A stretch of DNA of 63,151 nt from Triparma columacea (lineage: Eukaryota; Sar; Bolidophyceae; Parmales; Triparmaceae): assembly GCA_030267965.1 (NCBI GenBank), contig BRYA01000480.1, positions 1,067 to 64,217 of the forward strand, in the 5' to 3' direction. Below are positions 31,201 through 41,406 of this stretch, in pieces. Below the pieces are notes generated by a model. The model was not told the DNA's origin, searched no databases, and saw only the letters and a program-made list of their open reading frames with translations. The position numbers and the translations under genes were made by a program. The stretch's first letter is position 1, and every line of letters begins with the position of its first letter.

Positions 31201-34200
31201 ATGTCCTCCAGGACGCTAGAAGCGCTACTAGCTGAGAGTGACTCCGATTCAGATTCTCCTCCTCTAGCAAGTGCACCAATTCGTGACGATAGTGTAGATA
31301 TAAGCAGTAAGTCTGAACTCCTCCCCGATACTCCTCGGATATGAGAAGAAAATCAGGACATCAAATTCACAAGGGCGCATGCACGTACATTCCTCTCGTG
31401 TATTTATACGCATACGCTGTTTTCTACTCCTCATAACCCCCCTTCTTCCCCAATACACTCCCACACCCTCATCCCCTCCACCCCCAGAAACCTACTCTGT
31501 GGAACTCGAGAGAATCCTCGCGGAGTCTTCAGACGAGGATGAGAACGACTTCGATTCGAGTGCTCTCCCCCCCTCTTACTTATCGTCCACCAACATGTCC
31601 TCAAATAACAGTGCCGACTTGTCTAATTCTGGTATCCTGGCCAAGCTCCTTCAGGGTTCTGATTCGTCTTCTGATGATGATGGCGACGCGCCCCGGGCAG
31701 CCCTAACCGTTACCCGCCCCCCCCCTTCTCCCTCTTCCTTCCCTACTCTTTCAATGTCCCGTCCCCTCGCTCCCTACAAGCCCTCCCTCCCAACCGCCCC
31801 CTCCCCAACCTCCATGTCCAACCCCCCCAAACCCCCCCTCCAAATCACAGCACCCTCGATCCTCGACATAACGTCCTCCGATGTGTCCTCGCTCCTCCAC
31901 TCTCGATCCCAGCCCACCCTGACGCCTCTTTCCCTGAAACGTTCCAGCAATCACAAGCTGATAATCCCCACTTCCCCTCCTCCTACCCCTACCCCTGCAT
32001 ACCTCTCAACATCTCCCCCCCCTTCCCTCCCCTCCCCTCCCTCCGCGTCTCTCTCCCCCCTCCCCACCATATCCGCCCAGCTTCTCAAGAACTCAACCTA
32101 CGAGACCCATGGCCCAGGCAGTCCGACGAGCCTTGCAGTTCGATCCAAGCTCATCGCCGTGGCAACCACGGGAGGATCAGTTTTACTGTACGACCACTTT
32201 GAGGTGAGAACGTGGGAGTGAACTGCCGGTTCCTACCGGTTAAACTGTGCGCTCCACCGACCCCCCCCCCGCCGCCGCCACGCACTTCGCAGAATCTCCA
32301 AGTGGTTCTTCCTCCTCTCAAGCCCTCCCTCCCAGCCACGGCGGTGGACATAAACCATATTTCCTTTCACGTTGTCTGCGGTTATGCCGACGGCTCCGTC
32401 GCCCTCTACGACGTGTCCTCCGGCAAGAACCTCAAGGTCACCCAGCCCAACCCTGGCGTCCCCATCACCCAGGCTAAGTTCCTCAAGCCCACGGGCTCCC
32501 CCCAGTCCGAAACCCAGGCTATAACTGTCGCAAGCAACGGAGTCGTCAACAAACTCGCGTTCATATCCGGCCTCCTTGGGTTCTCCGTCGACCTCGACTG
32601 CCTCCTTGACGGCACCGCAGGCCCAGTCGTCGGTCTGGCGACGGGCGACAGGTGTCTGGCGCTTTCCTCGTCCAAGTCTTCGTTCGTGGTCGTCACGGAG
32701 CCGAGCATAAGGGTGGTTAACAAGTGGCCCAGCCCCGCATATGCGACAGGGGGCATCGCCGTGGCCGCAGACAAACCTGACGAGCAGCCGATGGCGCTGC
32801 CGTGCCTCTGCTGGACGAAGACCAAGCTGGAAGGGAACACGACCGAGATGCTCTGCAGGGGGTGGGGCGATAAGCTGCAGTTCTTAAATATGCACCTCCC
32901 GGACCCTGACGCTCCCTTCCCCTCGTTCGGATCAGGGAGCGTCTACCAGCTGAGGGGAGGTGAGAACTGCTATTCATTCATTTTCTTCAGCCACGAACGC
33001 AATATTTACCAATCCCTCTTTCGCCCCCCTCCCCCGCAGAGGTCAAGTCTCTCTCCCCCCTTCCCCCCAACAATCTCGCTGCACTCATATCCCCACCTTC
33101 CCAGCCCCCGTCATTCATCGACATATTCAGCACTACCTCCCTCGCCCTCGTTGGCATAATCGACCTTCTCTCCCCTTCATCTCCCCCCCCCGTCCCCATA
33201 ACGTTCTCCCAGTACTCCAACGGGCAGAGGTGGTACCATGACTCCCTTGCCCACTGCTCAAACCACACGTACATCTTATCTGAAACTTGCCTCCAGATCC
33301 TCAAGGTTGAGGAATGGAACGTCAAGATAGATAGGCTGATTGCCTCCGGCGAGTGGCTCCACGCCCTCTCCCTTTGTCTTGACCACTACTCCACCCAGAT
33401 CCTCGCCTCTTCCGCTCTTCAAAAACCCTCCCTCTCCCGCTCCGTCTCCCACACAATCACCCACCACCCCTTCTTCTCCCCCCCCACCCCATCCCCCGAG
33501 GAGGCCACCCTCGCGGCATACCTCACGCAGTACCTCTCCCTCGCTTTCGAGAACGCTCCGACTTCCTCCGCTGCGACCTCCTCTCACTTCAGGATGATCG
33601 CCAACGTCGTGATCGAGTACTGTGTCGTAACGAAGCGCCTGGATCTCTTATTCGGGGAGATCTTCACCGCCTTTGTCGGCGCGGAGCAGAGCCACACCTT
33701 CGTCGACCTCCTGGAGCCCTTCGTCCTCGCGGACCAGCTGACCTACATCTCGCCCCTGGTCATGTCGACCTTCGTGGAATTCTGCAGAATGAGCAACGAC
33801 CTGTCCCGGGTGGAAAGGTGCCTTGTCCATCTCGACGTCAAGGTCATGGACTTTGACAGTGTCCTTAAGTTGCTTAGGAACAACAAAATGTTCGTCGCCC
33901 TCCTGCACGTTTACACGTCGGGTCTGGACGATTTTGTGACCCCGCTGCAGATCGTCTACGAAGAGATCTTTGACGCCGCGGATTCCTGCGATGACGTCCA
34001 CGAGTTCGCCCGTGTCAGGCAGGAGGGCAAAGGGGCGGTGCTCGGTTACAACAAGAGGAGGGAGGCCAAGTCGAAGCGCTCTCGATTTGAGGTTGCGGGA
34101 GGACTCGCGGCCCTCTACATAGAGCGATGCTTTAAGGACGAGCGATTCCCGAGCGGTGGGGAGCTCTCCCTCCCGAGCGGGGATGGCAGCGTGGCGCCGC

Positions 34201-36164
34201 AGATTCTCAACCTCCTCCTTGCCCCAGAATATTTGGTAAGCAAGAACCCAAACAACAGGAAGGGAAAGGAAAAATCCCGCGGCTTCAAGTACCCGTACTT
34301 GCGTATCCTACTTGTGCTTGATCCTCTGGCGAGCCTCTCCATCCTGTCCGATCTCATTGTTAAGGAGAAGGATAACGGGATGTGGGATCTAGGGGATCAA
34401 GGAGTGATTGAGAACACGGACATCGTCGGGATCCTCAACGAGGCGTTCAGCGGGGAAGATCTTCCAAAGGCGTCGAGGCCGCTCTTTCTCGAGTTCGTGG
34501 CGGACCTCATTGACAAAGATTTAGTGGCTTTGGAGGATGTGGCTTTGGTCCAGGAGGTAAGCAAGGAGGAACGTAGCGTCACTCAAGTGCCTACTCTAAC
34601 GGTTTTGCTCGTCGTTCGACTATCACAGGTGCTTTTGAGGCTGGCCAGTAACGACCCCGCGAAGCTCGTCCCCGTGCTGACAAACTTGTCTACCGGAACC
34701 TACGACCTAACGGCTGCCTTCAAAGCAGTGGAAGGACACAACCGCGCGGAACTTGTCCTTCACAGGGGGGTGCATCCCGTCACCTCTGAGTCGTTCGGGT
34801 GCGCGATGCGGTGCTACTTTGTTGATAGGGAGGCTCAGTTCAGAATTGGGATCTTCGATTTCATCGAGGAGTCAATGGGTCGGTCCGAGAATGACTTCAT
34901 GAGAGATACCGTCATGGAGGTTCTTCCTGACCTCGTTCAGTGCGACGTCGGCAAAACTGTTGGACTCGTCAAGGAGCTCGAGTGCTTTGAGCAAGCCATG
35001 AAAGCCCTGAAGAGGAAGGGCGTCAACGGAGATATCGTCTACAGCTTCTTGCGGTTCGTCTTTCTGGGAAGCGGCGGGAGCTCCGAGGGACTTGTTGAGG
35101 GCGGGGGTGGGGTAGGACTTACGAGCATGATAGGGTTGGACGATAGACATCTATTCATAAAGCTCATGTGCGAGTATGACGGGGGTGAGGTCTACGGTTT
35201 CCTCAAGGAGAAGAAAGGAGGGGGGAGACAGCAGCAAGAGGGAGGATATGGAGGGTTTGAGGACGACGAGTTTGGAGGAGAGGGGATGGAAGGGATAGGT
35301 GGAGATGTGTTTTATGACATTCACATGGCTCTGAGTATATGTCGAAATTTTGACTTGAGCGAAGCTACGGCTTACTTGCTTGAGCTTGCTGGGGACGTTG
35401 ATGAGGCGCTTGAGTTGATGCTGCGCAGGTTGGAGAGCGATTTGATGGAGATAAAAACAAGGATGCGGGCTGGTGAGGATGGTCTCGAGGAGGTTGTTGG
35501 GAGGTTGGGGAAAGTTTTAAACGCAAGCTTGGATCTGTGCCAACGGAATGAAGGCGGGGAAGAGGGGAAGGAAGGGGTACTGTACTTTATTGTGTTGGAT
35601 AGGTTGATGCACCTGAAGACATTCTTGGGCATGGGGGAGGGAGGCGGTGGAGGGGGGGAGGAGAGGCTGGCCGCGGTGTTACACGACCTGCTTCACCAGC
35701 TTGTGCTTCGGATCGTATCCTCAAATTCCTCCATCGTCCTCGCGAACATCGTCGAGAGGGTCACAATGGCGGGGAACGTGCTAGGGGATTTTCGTGATAT
35801 CTTGGAGGCGATTATGGAGTCTTGCATCTTCGAGGTGAACGTATGTGATGCTGCGGAAGTCGTGGTTATGGAAGGCATGGTGGAACTCAAAAGGGAGAAG
35901 GAGAGGGAAGAGTTGAGGGGGATGAGGGGGGAGGATGTGGGGGTGAGGGCGGTAGGGAAGGGAGGGAGGGGGACGGGGGGAGGGAGGAGGAAGGGGAGGG
36001 GAGGTAGTGGAGATAGCGGATGGTTAGGGAGAAGAGGGGGTAGATATAGGAAGTTTGGTTGGAAGGGGGGGAGGGGGGGTGGGGGAGAGGGGGGTGCTGG
36101 GAAGTTGAGGTTCGTGGGAGGGGGGGACATAAACCAGCCCACCTTCGTTGGCGGTGAGGTGTAA
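31201..36164 (+). CDS. VPS8-like subunit of the CORVET tethering complex
   Basis: Endosomal tethering and sorting protein. Exons 31201-31306, 31488-32203, 32293-32959, 33040-34556 and 34629-36164 join in frame to 1513 residues. The last intron (72 nt, TCTAACGG branch, CACAG acceptor) is a multiple of three with no stop and hides in a continuous frame. The N-terminus repeats an acidic LEALLAESDSDSD/LERILAESSDEDE motif and is Ser/Pro-rich. A beta-propeller follows (VVCGYADGSVALYDVSSGKN, ITVASNGVVNKLAF, SLFVV-type blades), then the Vps8 helical region. The very end is a Gly/Arg-rich tail. I see no C-terminal RING of Cys/His pairs, which yeast and animal Vps8 carry. The family call rests on the order of propeller and helical segments and on overall length. 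Confidence 0.75.
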
Positions 36165-36311
36165 ATAATAGGACTGTATGTATCTATAGCAAAGTGTGGA
36201 GTAAATAATAGGACTGTGTGTATCTATAGCAAAGTAGTGGAGTGTAGTATTCGTTAAAACTAAAGTCATAGTGCATGTGGCGTGGAGTGGTATTCGTTAA
36301 AACTAACGTCA
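36161..36311. repeat. Two small direct repeats after the VPS8 stop
   Basis: A 35-base unit at 36161-36195 recurs with one change at 36201-36235 (period 40); its first copy overlaps the VPS8 stop codon. A second unit, about 21 bases beginning TATTCGTTAAAACTAA, occurs at 36248-36268 and 36291-36311. Confidence 0.9.
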
Positions 36312-36347
36312 AACGTGCAGCATGTTCTCTTGAACCACCAGGGTCGT

Positions 36348-37729
36348 CTAGATCTGAGCAGCCGCCGCCGTGTGCACATGCTTGACGCGTTTCTTCAGCG
36401 GCCCCGCGCTGCCCGTGACTCTTGCGCTCTTGGTGGACATGGTGGGCTTGGGTGTGGAGAGCGACGCCCTGTATTGCGCGGGGTTCGGGGCCCTCTTCTT
36501 GGCGGGGGTGGGGGTGGGGGCGACGACGTTGGGGGCGGTGTTTTGGGTCGCGTACATGGCGTTGAAGAGGGAGGACGCGACAGCCTTGAGAACGCTGATT
36601 CGGAGGGCTTGGAGGGAGGGGATGAGGGAGGTGGGGGCAGGAGGGGAGGAGAGGGGGGGGGGGGCGGCGGAGGACTTGCTGTAACAGCTGTTAACGGTCT
36701 CGACGCCGTCCTCCCCGTGTGTGGCAGCTACAAACTCCTCGACCTTCTCAAGCAGGCNNNNNNNNNNNNNNNNNNNNNNNNNNNNNNNNNNNNNNNNNGG
36801 GGGGGGCTGCGCTTTTGCCACTCTTTCACCAATCCTCACCTGGAGCGCACTCTCTAGGTAGCTTGCGGGGTCGGAGGGGAGGGCCGGGAGCTGGGAATGC
36901 GGAATGGCTTCGGAAGAAGGAGGAGGGGAAAGGACAGATCTAAGTTCCGGAAAGAGGAGGGGGAGGAGGGTGGAAAGGGGGGTGCCAGGGAGGAGGGAAG
37001 AGAGCTGCTTTTGGTAAGGCTCGAGCTCCTTGTGAAAGGTTTTGGAGCCGACTTCGAGTAGCTTTTTGATGGGGGGGGAGGAGGTTACAGGGGGGAGGGT
37101 GGAGGACGGGGGGGAGGGGACGTAGGAGATCTTGTTTAGAGCGGGGGAGTTACTGCAGGGAGTGACGAGGGGAAGAGGATGTGGGGAAGGGGATGTGGGT
37201 GAGAGAGGGAGGGGTTAGGGGGAGGGGGGGAGGAGGGAGGAACGAGGAGGGAGGAACTACTATATATCTATGTAGGAACTACTCACCGAAGATCAAAGGA
37301 GGATGCTATAAAGTTGCAGAGATGCGCGTGGTCAGCCCTATCCTGCATCAAGAATTCTTGGAGTTCCTTACACACGTCGTCCGTGGGCTTTGAGAGTGTG
37401 GAGTTTCTGAGAGTTGCTGCACCAAGGAGAAGTCGGGAAAGGATTCGTGTCCTCTTTGCCTGTACTAACGCCTTATCAACTGCAAGTGTACCGTCTTGGT
37501 TGAATGTTATGCCGCCTAAGGCCAGTACTTTCGGCAATTCATGAATAGCGCCCCTTATTAGAGGAGAATTGGACTTGGCAAACTCGGGGGGAGATAATCG
37601 GGCGGCAGATTCCAGGAGAATTGCAGCTCCGTTGAGTGTATCGGACTTTTCGGAAGAAGAAGTACGTATATGAAGGGCTTGAGATAGCAAAGCTACTGCC
37701 TGAATCGCTTCCTGGGTAGAAGAATCCAT
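36348..37729 (-). CDS. Unrecognised protein, gene crossed by a sequencing gap
   Basis: Exon 1 is 37729-37287 (MDSSTQEAIQAVALLSQAL), exon 2 is 37152-36840, joined in frame through a GTGAGT donor and CTGCAG acceptor. A second intron starts GTGAGG at 36839 and contains the 41-N gap. The last exon begins somewhere near 36757 and ends at 36348. About 385 residues. Exon 1 is alpha-helical in appearance (HIRTSSSEKSDTLNGAAILLE, ELQEFLMQDRADHAHLCNFI). Exon 2 is Pro/Ser/Leu-rich. The C-terminal exon has a helix (LLEKVEEFVAATH, ALRISVLKAVASSLFNAMY) and a basic Lys/Arg/Pro tail. Family not recognised. The open frame upstream to 37876 is less likely coding because it runs to within 10 bases of the divergent gene. 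Confidence 0.5.
36758..36798. other. Assembly gap (41 N) beside poly-G
   Basis: 41 N bounded on the right by a run of eight G (poly-C on the coding strand), inside a predicted minus-strand intron. Same situation as the gap at 14902. Confidence 0.95.
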
Positions 37730-37885
37730 TCGGTTCAAATGGTGTTTTGGAGCGATGGTGTTTTTGGAGCGATTCCTGCTCTTTCGGACTTTCGGATACC
37801 AGGATTGATTCTTTCCTGTTTCCTTGATCATAGAACAGTATCTATCCATACCCGGGTAATCCACATCCTCGTCCAATCTGTTGGT
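37730..37885. promoter_or_regulatory. Short divergent promoter
   Basis: 156 bases between the divergent start codons at 37729 (-) and 37886 (+). A 15-base direct repeat (GGTGTTTTTGGAGCG-like, 37739-37772) lies next to the minus-strand start. Confidence 0.4.
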
Positions 37886-39027
37886 ATGGCTCCTCCTTCT
37901 TCAATGGAAATAATGATGCCGCTGACCAAGGCAACAGATGCGAAGAAGTACCCCTTTCCAAGGTGTGCCTGTGTAGGGTTCGTGATTGTCATTATCTTTC
38001 CTGCCCTTGTGGGTCTTTTCGATGCGATTTTCTTTGACGGGAAACTGTTTGCCGTTTTGATGAACTTTTTCGTACCAAGTTGTGGGTGGCTGGTGTCGTT
38101 CTCAGAAAAGGACAATGTGTGTGTTGAGGTCCCTCCCAAGGTTGTAGCGGATGATAGGAGGAGATTGAAAGCAAGGTGAGATGTCAAAGATGCAAGACCT
38201 TTTACTGACGCAGTCCTTCCCTTCCTAACCTCCCCTTGGCAATTTGAACGCACCTAAGGAAAACCACAAACGCTACAGAGGAGGAGGGCCTATTCTTCGC
38301 CTCTGCCGATGAGCAGAGCATGAAATTCTACTGCTCTTCCGAGGCAAATGCGGAATGTGACCAATATTGCAACGCCGATTTCATTTATATCCTGCAAGTC
38401 TTCCTCGTGGAGGACGAGTTCGATGACAGAGAAAGTTGGAGCGGATCTCACATTCAAGTCGTTGCCAATGAGAAGAGGTGAGTCGGAGGCGGGGCGACGA
38501 GCTAAGCGAGTAGCAGAGATACGCTGTGCTAAGAAGGGATTTTGTACAACACAACAGTTTGAGAACCACGCCTCGTGCCTCGAAACCAACTTTCGTCACT
38601 CCCACCCCATGATCCCCACCCCAGCTTAAACTTCAACCTGGACTTTGCCCTTGGATGCGAAGGAGGAGAAGAAGAGTACCTTTCCCAAAGCTTTGACGAT
38701 CAGTCATTCCAGTGCGGGTACAGTGAGATCGGGTACGATCTTTACCACCGCTCCCCTGTATCATGGTGCGCTCAGAATGAAGGTTGCGAGGAAATGAAAA
38801 TTGACGGTGTCATGCACTACTACGCGACCATGAGCAACCTTGTGTTCGGGCCTGATTTGCAGTCCATCATCAATGACGTTAAGGACGGGACCAGATTGCC
38901 CGGCATCTACTCGCACGCCTACCCTAAGGACTACGACCATATTGTACCGGGCTGCACTGCGGAGTACAAAGTCGACTTCGTCATCCCTGAGAGGTATGCC
39001 CCGGCAAACGAGGCGATAAACCCATGA
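37886..39027 (+). CDS. Membrane-anchored Cys-rich protein, unrecognised
   Basis: Exons 37886-38175, 38259-38477 and 38625-39027 join in frame to 303 residues. A basic N-terminus and a single hydrophobic helix near residues 28-50 (CVGFVIVIIFPALVGLFDAIFF) suggest a type II membrane or signal-anchored protein. The following domain has regularly spaced cysteines (FYCSSEANAECDQYC, SFQCGYSEIGYDL, SWCAQNEGCEE, VPGCTAEYKV), expected to be lumenal or extracellular. The exon 2 acceptor CTAAG was selected because the nearer CTACAG puts a stop in frame. The 3' end is uncertain: a GAGAG|GTATGC donor at about 38993 could lead to further exons. No family recognised. Confidence 0.5.
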
Positions 39028-39777
39028 TTTTACGCTTACGGCTTCCTCTGAAATCCTACTTTGTAAATTCATCACCGCTCCCCATTTATTAGCAAACAAG
39101 CGTTCAACTTATTATAAGGCCTGGAAAGATGCCTGAGGGACTCACTGACACCATTCTCCTTGAAGATCCTTCTCGTCATCGTACCCAATCTACTCGTAGT
39201 AGACTCGTCGGATACGTCAAGGTTGCCTGCGTCTAGTCACGTACGTATTCTACGTAACGGCTAATCCTGGCAAACTTCAAAAAACGATCAAAAAAAAATT
39301 GACTGAGAAAAATGCCTTCTCATTTCATACAAAACTTAATGTATATTTTAACATGATTCAAATTTCACTTGATATATTTTTATGAGTTAAAATTTTTTTG
39401 GCGATAATAAGTTTTTTCTTAATGCAATGATTAGTATATTTGGATTCTTAAATTATATATTTAAGTCATTGTAACATCAACAGAAATAAATTGATATCAT
39501 AAGAAATATTCAAATTCATCGAAAAGTATATATTTTCAATTTATGATTTGAAATAATTCCATTCATCTTTTAGTTAATATATTAAATTATTCAATCATTT
39601 TGTACCATTCAAAATGACAATCAATGCGTAATTCAAAGAATTGAATATTCTAGTGGTTGTGAAGACATATTGCGATTTCTCCCCCTTGTCTTCCTTGTGG
39701 TCGCCCTCATCTATGATACAATCCTTTGAGAGAAGAAATTTTGGAGCAGAACTCTCGTAATCCCTTAAATTTTCCCA
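39028..39777. other. Gene-free region around an AT-rich island
   Basis: 750 bases between the Cys-rich protein and the xylanase. The middle is the AT-rich island listed separately. Left of it there is a short open stretch (39166 onward, reading ILLVIVPNLLVVDSS) that could be a terminal exon of the upstream gene only in a different phase, so I do not call it. Confidence 0.5.
39241..39740. other. AT-rich island
   Basis: By hand count 131 of these 500 bases are G or C (26 percent), and the core 39361-39600 has 43 of 240 (18 percent). Everything around it is clearly richer in G+C. It is rich in A/T runs and TATAT motifs and encodes nothing I recognise. Candidates are a centromere-like element, an organellar DNA insertion, or a decayed mobile element. 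Confidence 0.85.
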
Positions 39778-41348
39778 ATGGCTGAAACTACCCTTGCCGA
39801 TGAGGCCCGAAAACGGGGATTTGAGATCGGAACCTGCGTCCTCCCCAAGTTCATGTTCCCTGAACTGTATTGTTCTTCGGGAAGGAGGGAGTCGATTGAG
39901 CCGAACACTTCCCCCTCCTCTCCTTCCCCCCCAAACTTGTACCTCTCTGCCCTCTCCTCCACCTTCACCTCTTTCACTATCGAGCACCACATGAAGTGGG
40001 GTCCTCTGCTGAACAAGTCGCGAGAATACGACTTTACGACGGTGGATAGGATGGTTGATTGGGGAATTGAGGTGAGCTCCCCATTTTCACATACTTTCCC
40101 CCCCCTCCTTGCTTCTGTCTCTCACCCTCTCTCCTCATCCCTCTCTTACCGCTCTACAGAATGGATTTATTGTTAAGGGCCACGTCCTTATTTGGCACGT
40201 GACTTCGCCAAAGTACATCAACGACCTTCCTCCTGCAGAATTTGCCAAGGTAGTTCGCAATCACATCTTCACTGTGATGCGTCACTTCAAGGGGAGGGTG
40301 CGGCAGTGGGATGTGGTTAATGAGGCCCTCGCCCCTGACGGCTCGATGGCAGATACGGTCTTTTTGCGCAAGATGGGTCCTAATTACATATCTCAGTGTT
40401 TCCGCTGGGCCCACGAGGCCGACCCTGAAGCCTTCTTAATATACAATGACAACAAGGTGGAGGGCTGGGGTCTTGGTTCGCCCCACTCTGACAAGGCAGA
40501 GGGTTACTTTAACCTTCTCAAGGGTCTAGTTGATGAGGGGGTTCCCGTTCATGGTGCCGGGATGCAAGGTCACTTCGTCGGTGAGCATGAACCCTCTCAT
40601 TCACGCAAACTATTCGCACTCTAACGCAACTATTCGCACTCTAACGCAACCCTTTGTGCGGCTCGTTTCGCTCGCTGCTCGCGGCAGCTTCGGGCACTGG
40701 GGTCCGCAGGCCGCCGACTCCGGCAGCTGTGGCGAATCAGGTCCGCCGCCTTTCCACTCTCAACCTCAAGGTGAATCTTTCCGAGTTTGACGTGCGGACC
40801 TCCTCCCTCTCCGCTCACCTTGATCTCGAAGACGTGCAGAAAGAGATAGTCCGTGACATCCTCTCCGCTTGCTTTTCTCAACCCAACTTCACTGGTGTTT
40901 ACTTTTGGGGGGTGAGCGACGCTGTCAGTTGGGTTGAGGACTTTTACGGCAACGTTGACAAACCCCTCATTCTTGACTCCTCGTACTCTACTAAGCCGAG
41001 CCACCAAGGAGGTGAGAATGGATTAGCTGCAATCTTGCTGCAAGTGAAACCAGCACTACCTCTAATCCCCATCGGTTGTCGCTTCGCTTCGCTTGGCTCC
41101 GCTCCGCTCCGCTCCGCTCCGCTCCTCCCTCCCTCCCAGTGCTGGACGCGATATCCTCTCCCGCTGCCCCCCGCCTCCCCCCCGCCCTTCATGACAAATC
41201 TTCCCTCATCCCTCTCCCCTCCGACGGCTGGGGTTCTTCCTGGATGCAAATATCACCTCCCACGACCCCTTCCCCCTCCGAAACCACCGCAATCTCAGAC
41301 CGCGGAAATTCTAAGCCGGACTGGGAGATAGAGGCTAACAATAGCTAA
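39778..41348 (+). CDS. Glycoside hydrolase family 10 endo-1,4-beta-xylanase
   Basis: Retaining endo-xylanase of GH10. Exons 39778-40071, 40160-40580, 40688-41011 and 41140-41348 join in frame to 415 residues. Hallmarks in order: RGFEIGTCV, FTIEHHMKWGPL (the N-E-M-K position reads H-H-M-K), KGHVLIWHV, the acid/base Glu153 in WDVVNEALAPDG, AFLIYNDNKVEG, VHGAGMQGHF, and the nucleophile Glu271 in LSEFDVR, then VYFWGVSDAVSWVEDFYG. Both catalytic glutamates are present. There is no signal peptide: an in-frame stop lies four codons upstream of the ATG, so either the enzyme is intracellular or a leader exon lies upstream in or beyond the AT-rich island. Intron 2 has two tandem copies of its branch-point segment. 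Intron 3 carries a CCGCT microsatellite. Confidence 0.92.
40596..40645 (+). repeat. 20-bp tandem duplication of intron branch region
   Basis: Inside xylanase intron 2 the segment AACTATTCGCACTCTAACGC is present twice in immediate succession, duplicating the CTAAC branch sequence. Confidence 0.9.
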
Positions 41349-41406
41349 GGCTGATTATTTTGTTATACAACACACACAACACAGTTACCTTTCCTCCAAA
41401 CCCCCA

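Noticed and set aside
34557..34628. Reading 34557-34628 as VPS8 coding sequence
   Set aside because: Although in frame, it has a GTAAGC donor, TCTAACGG branch and CACAG acceptor and an uncharacteristic sequence, so I treat it as a retained-looking intron.
39241..39740. Calling the AT-rich island a mobile element
   Set aside because: No terminal repeats, target-site duplications or protein fragments are visible, so it stays an unclassified island.
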